Assembly: GCA_028673005.1 (NCBI GenBank)
Contig: CM054118.1
Location: 4,056,410-4,120,409, forward strand
Reading direction: 5' to 3'
Origin: Tanypteryx hageni
Taxonomy: Eukaryota; Arthropoda; Insecta; Odonata; Petaluridae
Length of the DNA: 64,000 bases
The notes beneath the pieces were generated by a model, which saw only the letters and a list, made by a program, of their open reading frames with translations, had not been told where the DNA came from and ran no database searches. Shown here in pieces: positions 37,401 through 49,400 of the stretch (positions within the stretch are counted from its first letter, which is position 1; each line of letters starts with the position of its first letter). Position numbers and translations under genes: made by a program.

Positions 37401-40400
37401 AATCGTGTCCATGGCAACAATCTGATAAAATGCAATTTAAAACTCAAAAACGCTATGTTTTAGTAGAAATTCAGGAAAATACGATCAATTATCAAAATTC
37501 AGTGATAAGAATTAGAATCTGCATTCTTTTCCCCTTAGAACAGTGCAAACCTCGTTCCAATATCACAATTTTAAGATATTTTAAAGTATTAAAGAAAACA
37601 TCCCTGCACGATGGTTTTGAGACATCCTATGTAAAACAAATAGGGAAACAATGTTCCTGGAATCAAATCTGGGACTTCAATCTTTGCCAAATGAAATAAA
37701 GTTCGGAGGTGGGCCCTGGCACCACGAGCCTCATACCAAGTCTCATGAAAATCGGTCCATTGGTGCAAAAGTTGTTAGTGGGGGACACACGCACATACAC
37801 AGACAGGACCTTTTCATAAGGCTATGTTTTCTTTGGAAACCAGCTTAAAAATCATCAAATAAACTGCCTTAAATACCTTCAATTCCCTTTCCATGCCTCC
37901 CTCTTCGTGGTAGTTCTCCACCTCTCCCACGTTTCCCATTGTTCCTCCTGGTGTTACCAGTTGCATTTGTATCAGTGATATCAGACATGTTACTTCCTTC
38001 AATGCCAAACTTACTTTCTGCAAACAAATTTTTCTCATATTGTATTTTATTTAAGAAACATAATAAATATCACAATTAGGAAGTATGTTTATTTTTCCTT
38101 CTAAAATCTCACATTTAAAACAATGTGACTCATTGTTCTTCTTTAAGAAAACCATTCCAATTTTTAGAATATTTTGATGCATGTGTTTAAATCAAAAGAA
38201 TGATGAATGAATAAAAGATATTGACATTCAGTTAATACCTTCAAGATTGTATTTTGTATCGTCAACGTCTCCAGTTTCATTCTTTTCCAAGGGCTTCGGA
38301 TCATCAATCTCATAGGGAAAGCGTTGCTCTTCTCCATTGATTGCATGCCTTCTATCCCTTCGGTTACCTCGATGATATTTTGACTTAAACCTACGCTGCT
38401 CCTATAAGCATATTTTAAACATAGATATTAATGTGTGCAAATAAATAACATACAATCCCCATAAAGTCTATAAAGAAATTTTTAGTTTATAGAGCAGCCA
38501 CAAACAATATGGAATGATTTTTAGTATCTTCCCATCTACTAAACTCTTTGATAAAAAATTTCAAACTGATAAATCAGGATTCTCCAAAAGTCATAAAATA
38601 GTTGTGAAAACAGTCATCATCAGTGGTAACTCACTGGTAGTTGACTGTATAATATAGATTGGAGAAACATGAGCTATCAGTTTGATATAAGTCACAAGAG
38701 GAGCTTCATGAACAAACACTTAAAAATACTTGTTTCAGGTACAGCGGCGAACTTCTGCCTAGGCAAACTAGGCAGCTGCCTAGGGCCCCAACCTCGGCGG
38801 GGGCCCCGACCATGGGCCGAAATGGTACACATTGAGGACACAGGACACGGAAAATAATTTGTCAATTTTTCCGAACGAAATAGAAAATAATTGACCATAG
38901 TTAATTTTTTGACAAGTCAAGTGGCAACACTGTTTGTGTTCTTTGTTTGTTTTGCATCGCACCTGACTTCATTCTATAACTTGTCACTACTTGTCAGTTC
39001 GCATTGAAAGTGTGTGTTAGAAAGTTCTATCAATTTCAATTTTACGGCTCAAAGGTTTTATCTTCCATGCGAATTTGCTGAGGTTAGTTAAGGTTACGAT
39101 ACGAGCAGTGTTGGCGACGGAAGCTAAAGAATGTGATAGAATTTTCTAGTGTATAGTGTCTTAAGATTTTATAGAATAATCCCGTAAGATAGAATATTCC
39201 GGAAATGATTAGTGAATGCTAGTACAGGAACATTCTCGAAGGTTCTAGATATTTCGATATTGTATGCGTATAGAAAGTTCTCGAAAGTTCTGGAAAACTC
39301 TGGAAAAGTGTCAAATGTTCTAGAACTCTGTGGAAGACTATGGAACATTCAAGAATGTTCTAGAATGTCATGGACCTGTATTCTAGAATGTTCGATTAGG
39401 GAACGTTCTGGAATATTGTAGATACTACCATGTATTCTGATTGGTCGAACCCCCTCCAACTTCCATTATCCTGGAACTATATAAGCAGAGGGCTCAGCCC
39501 GCAAGGACAGAGTTTAAAGTAAGATCAAGAGAAGAGATCAAGCGAAAAGAAATCACAGTGACCTGCGATAGTGAAAGTTGATTCTCGTAGAGTGTTAAAG
39601 AGTTGTGTGTGAGTTACAGATTCAGAGTTACCATCTTCAACGTCATTATCGACAGGTTGATTGCAGAACTACAGAGACGTGGCTCTGCTTACGAGAAGTT
39701 AAGTAAAAAGTTTGACTTTCTCACGAAGCTACATAGTTTGGAATCTCAAGAAATCTGTGACGGAGCACGGAACCTGGAAGCCTTCTATCCGGGGGATTTG
39801 GACGGTACTTTGGAAAACGAGTGTCTGCACCTGCGAGCTCATTTATTGTCCGCTGAGGCTACAGGGGGAAAAGGGTTATCGTCACTGGAGTTTTACAAGT
39901 ACATCCTGGAAAAAGGCTTTTTGGACATTTATCCAAATGTGGGAATAGTGCTCCGGATGCTGTTGTGTACACCAGGGTTAAACTGTTCGGCAGAACGGTC
40001 GTTTTCAGCGCTAAAGAGAGTAAAGAATTATTTAAGATCTACCACAGAAGAGAACAGGCTTAATTCACTCTCTGTGCTGTACATAGAGTCAGAAATAACA
40101 CAGTCTGTGGACTATAGTGAGGTCATCCGTTCCTTTGCAGAGAAGAAAGTTCGTTGCGTGGCAATGTAATCTTGTAATTATATGTAAATGTAAAAATTAT
40201 AATGTGTAAAAAAGTATAGTTGGTACTTGTCTATTTCATTTCTAAGTCTGCTTGTCTATTTTTTAAAGTAAAAGTACGTTAAATAAATAAAAAATAAAAG
40301 TAAAGTTTGTTTTTTGCTAAATTACCAAAAAGGGGGCCCTGACTCTGTTAACTGCCTAGGGGCCCTGGGTCTCTATGTCCGGGCCTGCTCAGGTATTTAC

Positions 40401-43400
40401 AATAGTCACAAGATTATAAAAACCACATATTGGCTACAAAGCAGCCATCTTCAGTGGTAATATACATTTACTTTTGGTGAATTACTACTGAAGACATCTG
40501 CTTTGTATCCAAAATGCGCATCGGTTATGGCAATTGGAGATATCTGAGACAAGTACTTTTAAATGCTTGTTCTAGAATTATTTCAGCCATTAGATGAGCT
40601 CAATAGTTTCCTGTTGAACAAGAAGAGCTTGATAATTCTTTCAAGTCAACAATCAGATATGACTTACACTTCTTCCAAGATGCATTCTGAGGAAGGCTCG
40701 TTGTTTCCTCCTCTCTGATGGACCGAGGTGATCAAACTGGCCATAAGACATAAGAGGATAGGAAGGTGCACGTGGTGGCAGGTGAGAGAGAGAAAGAGGT
40801 TGACGATTGAGGTGAAGAAGCATTTGATATGGGATGGCTCCTGGTTTGGAGCAGCTACACTTTTCTCTCCTCTTTCCCATTGGTCCCCTGTGGCTGTCCA
40901 ACACACTTTTGGATCGGAAGTGGAATCCCCGCCCATGACCCTTGCATTTGTGTTTCCTCCACCTGCAATAGATTAAAATTCCATCTTTAGTAGGACAAAA
41001 AAGCAATAAAAAAGATATTGGTCGTTGAGTATCAGATAGATAAAATTAAGGTTTGTTGCCATGGTTTGTTTTCACCAAAATTTGTGAAAGAAAACAATTT
41101 TTGATGAATATTTTCATGTAAAGATTTTGAGTGCATATAATATCTAAGTACTTATCAGTTACGTTAAACTCTTTTAGCTTATTATAGAGACATATGCATA
41201 TATTAAATTTTTATTTGAATGTTGGCACAATATGTTTGTGTTGTATCACATGAAATAAAGTTTAGATTTGGGTAAATTTCTTTAAAAATTTTGAGTAAAG
41301 ATAATTAAAAGAATCGAGTGAAAATCTGTATACAACAAAGGGTGGATTCAGGAGGATAAAGACAATAATTACCCCCCTCCAAATTTCTGAACACTAGAAA
41401 AATTAATCCCTAAATCTTGTCCTATGTGCTGAACGGCTCACATGCTCTTTCAACCTCTTCCTGACCTCTCAGTTCTCCAGTAGGATCATACATTATTCTA
41501 GAGTGCTGAAAGTACCATACATATGTGGGCCTAAAATAAAGTCTGGGCACCCAACGCTCAGGCAAAATCCACAGACGGCCTTCTGGTTTTTATTTGCAGA
41601 CGGGATGGGCAGCATTGGGTCATTTTGCTTGCAGAACCTAGAAAAGCCAACGATTCTGGGAAGAAGGCATTACAGATGGGAAATGCATTTTTTTTTCATT
41701 GTGAATTGGCTATATACAATTAATAAATATAGTCTGAATGAAAATGAAGTGTTTTATGTGTCAAAAAGATATCCAAGATGAGTACGAAGTCATCTGAGGT
41801 GGATGCGAATCTAATTTGCTTTACACCTGTGCTGGACTAAAAGAAACGACATACAGTAAAACCCCTTATTTATACTTCTCTAGAAACCTAGGAAAAAAGA
41901 ATCAATTGCGGGAAAGTGTAAATTGCGGGAAAGTGCAAATTCAGGGAAAAGGAAAAATAGCTAAACTGATTTCACTTTTAAACTCGCACATTTGTTAGAG
42001 TAAGACTAACAATAAAATCAGTGTTAAAAGAGCTAAGCTTATAAAGAGTATATCTGTTTATTCGTTTACTTAAAACTCGCTAAGATAGGCAAAAAGAATA
42101 CGCCGACGCACTGATAGCTTCAATTCAATGACTAATGAGTTTAGCCGCCGATTGAACTCGATCTATTCTCGCCTAAGACACTTTTCAAGTGCATTGGAAC
42201 ATGTACGCCTAATTTGTCTACAATGTTACAAGTATCTCGTATCATTTAACAGACGTGCGGAATGTACGGTGATTTTTCGAAACACGATTTTACGATCTTT
42301 TAAAATCACCAGTACTCGAATATAACGCTGGGCCTACTTTTAAAATTTCATTATTTGGGAAAAAAAACATCGCGTTATATTCGAGACAATACGGTAATTT
42401 AAATTACAACAAATTACAAATTAATTTAATCTGAGTGGAAAGGGTTAAAACATGATAGCACCAAACTTGAACATCTTTTCAATGGCATTCATACTTGGTT
42501 CAAAGAGTAAATAGCGTGAATAGTATTTCCGTATCTAGGTGCGCTGTTTATGCTCTGCTAGTGTGATTTACGTATGAGGTTTTGAAGTTTTCACCCAACT
42601 CTGCCGCCGTTTTCGAAATCTTCGCCCAAAAGAGCGGATTTTTTTGCAAAGCTAATGTAAGTCGAAAAACGTTCAAATCTGTTGGGAATCGCATGCTAAA
42701 TTCTTTTTAAAAATTGGAAATTCTAACGTAAAATGACGCGTATAGCGGGAAAACTTAAAATGAAATAACGTAAATACAGGGTTTTACTTACATTGGAATC
42801 ATAGGAAAATTGATGGAATCCATAACAAATGTTATAAATAGCGGGAAAACGTACATTTCGATAACGTAAATACGGGGCTTTACTGCACGTGTCGATGTCA
42901 AGAATATCACGGAAGTCATGGAGATGTCGAGACTAGAGATAAGAAAAAGGCGGCTGAGGAAGTTGAAGAAGGTGTTATGGAATCCAACGAAAATGATTCA
43001 AAGAAAACATCCAGAAAGGACATGGAAAGGTTAGAAAAAATTGAATCTTATATGTCAGAAATCAAATCAAGCTTGTCTTTTCTGTGTGAAAAATACGATC
43101 AACTATGTGTTAATGTTTCTGTGATGAATGAGCTTAAAGATGTAATTAAGTCCCTTAAAGTAGAAATACAGGAAAAAGACAAAATTATTGATAGTTTACA
43201 AAGTAAGGTGGAAACTCGAGCACAACAAAATTTAGGTAAAACTGTGGAAATTGTAGTGGTGCAAACTGAAGGGAAGGATATCCCTCCTAGAAATGTTGTT
43301 AAAGAAACTGCCAAATTCAGAGGTTGTTAAGTTTAGTGATAATGATATTGATGAGATGTTTGTAATAAATAATAAAAATGTGCAAACGAAAAATAAAAAC

Positions 43401-46400
43401 AAGATTGTGGTAACATTCACGTCCACAAGAATGAAGGAGGAGAGGATTAAGAAGAGGAAATCTTTGGTTAATAAAGACATTACAAGCTTGAATAACTATG
43501 AGAAAGCTTACGTGAATGAAGCTCTATCTCCTTATTTTAAAGATTTGTTTTGGAAAGCCAAAGAGAAAGGTAAAGAAAATAATTTTAAGTTTGTATGGGT
43601 AAGAAATGGCAAAATATTTGCCAAAAAGTATGAAAATGAAAGAGTAAGTAAGTAGTCTCAAGGACCTGGTTAAAATCACTTAATGATGACTGGAAATGGT
43701 TAAATAAGTATAGCAAATTTTCTTAAATGGAAACATTAAATGTTATAAAATTGGACGATGTGAATTGTAACACAGTTGATACTGCAGATGAAGTATTAGC
43801 AGATAAAGATGGTTTTACTTTAATTCACTTAAATATTAGGACAATTAGAAGAAATTGGAATGAATTTTTGCTTGTTATGAATAACTTAAATTCTAGAAGG
43901 AAGATTAATTTGGTTTGTGACTGAAGTTAATGTATCTTGTGATATGATAGATTAATTTGATATTGAAGGATATTCTAAATACCATTGGTTGAGAAGTGAT
44001 AAAAGAGGAGGAGGTGTAGTGGTGTATGTTAAAAACTACTGGAACTTGAAGAAATTCACCACACGGCAGATTCATTTGAATGTGTACAGGGGATACTGAA
44101 GCTAGGAAAGTTATCAATGACTGTGATATGTGCATACAGACCTCCACAAAATAATATTGACACATTATTAAATGAATAAGAAAATATTTTGTGCAAATTT
44201 AAGGTGGGAAATCTGATAGTGATAGGAGATGTTAATATAAATTTAAAGGACAAGAGTAAATATGATACAATTAGATACAGAGATTTAGTGGCCAACTATG
44301 GTTTTAGGGAAATTATTACTGAATACACTAGAGAAGAGGTTGTGGTAAATAGATTAACCAAGTTATGTATTGATAATATAATGTATTCAGGGACATGTAA
44401 TGAGATTGAAGGATTTGTTATTAAAGTTAAGATTTCAGATCATTATTTAACTGGAATAACTATGAAAGACACTACTGTGAAAAACAATGTTTTGACCACT
44501 AAGAATGTAGTAACTTATATTAATGATAAAAAGTTAAATGAACTAATAAATAACACAGACTGGAATACAGTTTTTAACCAAGGTAATGCTGAGAATATAT
44601 ACAACGAACTGGCGAATCAATTAAGTTTACTACACGATAAAGCAACTATAATAAAAAATAATATTAGTGACCAATTTAAAAAAGTATGGATGACTCAGGA
44701 ATTATATGAAAAGATGAAGGTAAGGGATAGATTATTTAGATTGTCCAGAAATAATCCTACAAGTATAATAAAAAGAGTGAATATCAGGCTTACAGAAACT
44801 CCTTGAATAAAGAAATTAGAAAGCACAAAATTAAGTTTTATGAGAAGAAATTTACAAATAATAATAGCTCAAAAGAAATATGGGAAAATATACATATCAT
44901 TCTAGGCAGAAGAACTAAAAATATAGATGATGTAATAGTTAATAAATTGTGCACAAAAATGAACCTAAAAGAGGTGGTTAGTTCATTTCGCTTTCACTTT
45001 ACTGATAAACTGTTAAATTTGAAAGGAAAAAATGGAAGTGATTGGTAAAGCTCATTGTCAATCAAGGATTTTTTCTGAGTATACTGAGAGGGAAATTTAA
45101 AAAATTATAAAGTCACAGAGGAATACAGGATAAGGACATGATTGGATAAGAATAAAGGACTAAAAAATAATTCTACATTAATTCCAGTAATAACAAAATT
45201 ATGAAAAGGGCATTAAATGATATTTCCAGGTGGTCTAGAGAACATGATTTGATAATAAATTCTAAAAAAACCAAAACAATGTATATAGCAAATAGAATGT
45301 CTAAAATGAAAAGTTACTCTAAAACTTCATGATGATGTATGTTTATATTGGAGTGAGGTATTGGGTTGTACCTGTACTGTTTTAGAACAAGTATTTGAAT
45401 TTAAATACTTGGGTATTGCTATAGATTGTAACTTCTCATTTGATAAACATATTAAAAAGATTAACAGTAAGTTAAGAAAAATTTGTATCAGATGTCATAT
45501 TTGAAATTAATTTTACCTATCATTGTAAAGCGCATTATATATTTCTCATTAGTAGAAAGCATTTTAAGATATGGTATAACTGTGTGGGGAAAAGCAAGCG
45601 AAGGTTACTTGAAATATTTAAAAAAGAATCAGGATACAATTGTCAACATAATTGATAATACCTTTGAGAGCAGCCACAGACTGGAAGTGTATAAAAACTT
45701 AAATATCCTACCAGTTGAAAGCTTGGTAAAATACATTGCATTAGTAGAGAATTCTTTGATTCAAAATACTTGATCAAAGAGCCTTCTATGCACAGGATGA
45801 AAAAAAGGGATGATACCAGATACAAGGTTCCTCATTATTACAATAAAATGGAGAAAGAACTCTTAAAGTATTAATGCCAAAAATATTCAATGACATACCT
45901 AAAAATCTTAAAAATTAAAAGAGTATAGCAGAATTAAAAACAAAGTTAAAAAATTATTTTTTAGGAAAAGATGACTAATGAAATATAGGTTATGTTATTT
46001 GTAATAAGTTGTGTATATCACATGAAATATTATCTGTGTAATGTATATGCAATAATAATATGTGACGTGATGCATAAACCTTGAATGATGTACTTTGAGG
46101 GACTGAATTAAAGCAAATGCACTAAATGTACTAAAATGTACCAAATGACTGAATAAAGGAATAATTAGGAATCTGCAGACAAGCCAGGTATGGCTTAGCA
46201 GGACCTCAACGAGAACATAATGATGGATAAAGGTACTGTGTTTCATTACTATTTCCTACCTTGGAAATGCATTTTTCTTTTAAATGTTTTAGAATCGTTT
46301 TCTATTTTTAAATTGTATAAGTCTGTTAAAGTTTCAGAATTACTTTCTATATTGTAATTGTATTGTAAATTGTTTTTATATTGTAACTGGAATTGTATTT

Positions 46401-49400
46401 TGAAATTGTACTATGAAAATTGTAATTGCATTGTATTGTATTGTAATAAAGTTTGGATTAAAGTAAAAAAGACAAAATGCTGCTACCATGTTTAATGGAC
46501 TTTATAATGATGCAACAAAAATACTAGATGATTTAGAATTAAATCTAAGATCAATTCGCAAAATCCAGAAGATTATTACAGAATATTTATATACCATTAT
46601 TAGAGAGCATTCTCCGGGATATGCAATATAGATTTAATGACGAAACAGTGAACATATTTGATCTAAATGTAGCTGTGCCAAAAATATTGCAAAAATTTTA
46701 AAATTAATTAGATCATTCTATTGAAACAATAGTCGATTTTATAAGAATTGATCCTAGTTTTGATGTTAATCTTGTATCAATGAAACTGAAGTCTGAGTTT
46801 GAATTTTGGAAATTAAAATGGGAAGAAATTTTACAAAAAAATGGGAAAATACCTGGTTGTGCATTATATGCATACAGGCAATGTATTGATATTTTTTCTA
46901 TAATACAAATCCTTCTGCAGATAATTTGCACAATACCTGTAAGTGTTGCTTCTGCAGAACAAAGCTTCTCTGCCTTAAAACATTTTAAATCCTGGCTGAG
47001 ATCTACGATGTCTCAAGAGAGATTGTCTGGCCTAGCATTTTGCAAATATATAATGCCATTAATATTAATGTTAGCAATGTTATTGACAAATTTGGAAGTA
47101 CAAAAGATAGAAGAGTTGAATTTATTCTTTAATTTTTCATTTAAAATCAGAAAAATACTACTTTCCAGTATTCATTTTATTGCACAGAAAGTTATCTATT
47201 TCTTATTTCTGTTTTAAATGGTATTATGATAAACTTTACCGTTTTACTATATTAATTTTGTTGTACAAAAGTTATATATTTCCTTTTTCTGCATTAAAAT
47301 ATACGTTAATTACGATAATTTCATATGCTTAGTTAATTTTTCATTCCTAATCACCCTTCCCCCTCCATGGATGAAGCCTGGATTTACCATTAATTACAAC
47401 CAATATTTCTGACCAGTTTGATATTAGAATAAAACAAAGTTCCATTTAAAAACAGAACACACCAATGAAACCATAACGATTTACAGAACTTTCAAAGGTT
47501 TCCTGTATAAATATTATACCTTTTGAATAAGAAACTCATCCTTGGAAGAATCTTCTATTTGCACCATTTCCTTTTTTCTACTGTTACAAAAACTTTGTTT
47601 GCTGTCACTTGCTACTAAATCTTGATGTTTTCTGTCACATGCTATTAAGTTTACCTACCAGAATTATCACCGAAGATTTATTCCATTTATACAGACTTAC
47701 TGTATCATGTTCCAAATCGGTAGGAGTAAATATTAAATGCTTAAATAGACTAAGAAGTTTTTTTTCCTAAATATTTCCTGCTGAAATGGGGGTGCGTCTA
47801 ATATGCCCGTGCGTCTTATATGCCGTAAAATACGGTAATTCGAGACAATTAAGTCCATCTCACCTTCCTCCTTCCGGAACGCACTCCCACTTCTGACCGG
47901 GTTTGCAGGGAGCGCGGTACTCTGGCCTCTGACACTCCGCAGCCAACCTTTCGAGTTTCCCTCCCGTTATGCGGTTGTCCTCCTCCATCGCGGCCTCCTC
48001 TTCTCGTTCCCTCCTCTCCTCGGCCAAGTTGATCTCCTCCCCCCCCGCGCCCCCTCCTTCTTCCTCCTCCTCCTCCTCCTCCTCGTCGTCCGTCTCGTCC
48101 CCGATGTCCTCCTCGTGCTCGTCTTTCTCGTCGTCGTCGTTCCCGCCGCCGTCGTCGTCGTTGTCATCTTCCTCGGCCGATCCCCGGCCGTCATCGTCTC
48201 TGGAGTTGGTGGCGAGCGGCGGCGCCTGCGTCGCCTTCCCCCGACCGATTTGGTTCGACTCCCGACGAAGTTCTGGATCCAGGTTGTCCCTCCTGCCGCT
48301 GCTGCAGGTTCGACGATGGACGAAACGTTTTGGGTTAATTTCTCAATCGTCATTCAAGCGAATATCGAGGAAATAAAATAAGCACGTTTTGAACATAATT
48401 GGTATAATAATAATAATAATAAGGTAATAGGGGTTCGGGTCTTGCTTTATTGTTATTGCTCTTTTTATCATTACAGATACTGTTAAATTTACGTAATTTT
48501 TATTTCTTTATTTTCGTTACCTTGTTTCGTCCTTTTTGTATTCCATTTGTATTTTGTTAATCAATCTGCTCTAATTGGTCTCTTGATAAATGTCGATTGT
48601 TTATAAAAAAAATAGATCAATAATTTTCCCCACGCGCGTCAAGTTTAAACCAAACTGATAGAAATAATATGCATCTTCGAAGTATTTCGATTAATTTTAA
48701 ATGCCGTTCATAAAATTTAGAAGCCGTGAAATATACCATTACATTTCAAAATAAACTTTGCTGCCAGTGTGAATTAATCGCCAAAAATATAAATAATCAT
48801 GCCATGTTATTTTAATCTAAAAATATCCAAAATTACCGAGTGCATAATAAATTTAATTTAGAAAATACTTGTTTGGCAATTGCATAAATCTGTATTGTCC
48901 ACAACCAAAGTTTTGAATTTCAAGAGTACGTAAGTTTTACTAAGCATTTATATTAGTGTTCCAGTTTTAAATAAAAGAACATAGTTTACATAACATACAT
49001 TATAATTAATAAAGTCTTACCTTTCTATAAGGAAAGTATCGGGCCATTTTCCCATCCTTTTGCGGCCGTATTTAGGACTGAAAAATAAAATATAAAGTTA
49101 GTTAAACTTTTGGAACGATATTATAGGTTCACTCAACGAACTAGAAAAAGGCCCTTAACATAGAGAAAAAAATCGGTTCCAAAGTCATTCAAATATAACT
49201 AAAACGACACAAACTTTCGATGTAGAAGTTCTAAGAAAGACCGTCCATCCATATGCGCGGGAGGATCCACGCCAGCGATATCTAGGAATGTCGGAGCAAT
49301 ATCTATGTTGAGCACCAAGTCATCCACTCTGCAAAATAAAAACAATTCACTCAATCTCTTTACAAACCAATAAACCAAAATGTTATCTATCGAGAAAAGT

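Larger units (their letters stand above)
38742..40387 (+). mobile_element. Internally deleted hAT element with 8-bp target duplication
   Basis: Left end CAGCGGCGAACTTCTGCCTA and right end (reversed) CAGGCCCGGACATAGAG match at most terminal positions. Flanks TTCAGGTA (38734-38741) and CTCAGGTA (40388-40395) are an 8-bp duplication with one mismatch. CTAGG/GGCCC-rich blocks lie inside both ends. It holds a promoter-like region and only the C-terminal part of a transposase. Confidence 0.8.
41778..46470 (+). mobile_element. PHD-ORF1 LINE (Jockey-like), deleted and interrupted
   Basis: ORF1 runs from a PHD-like finger (TCAGLKETT, then after an inserted [18 protein letters not shown]) through coiled coil to a FP25/ORF1-type domain. 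ORF2 keeps the endonuclease and the RT tail, but most of the RT is missing near 45060-45180. The 3' end has an AATAAA at 46445 after ATTGTA-type repeats. Orientation is opposite to Sulf1. Confidence 0.8.

Noticed and set aside
47969..48376. Ser-rich and Val-rich plus-strand ORFs
   Set aside because: Antisense shadows of the acidic, GA-rich Sulf1 exon e.
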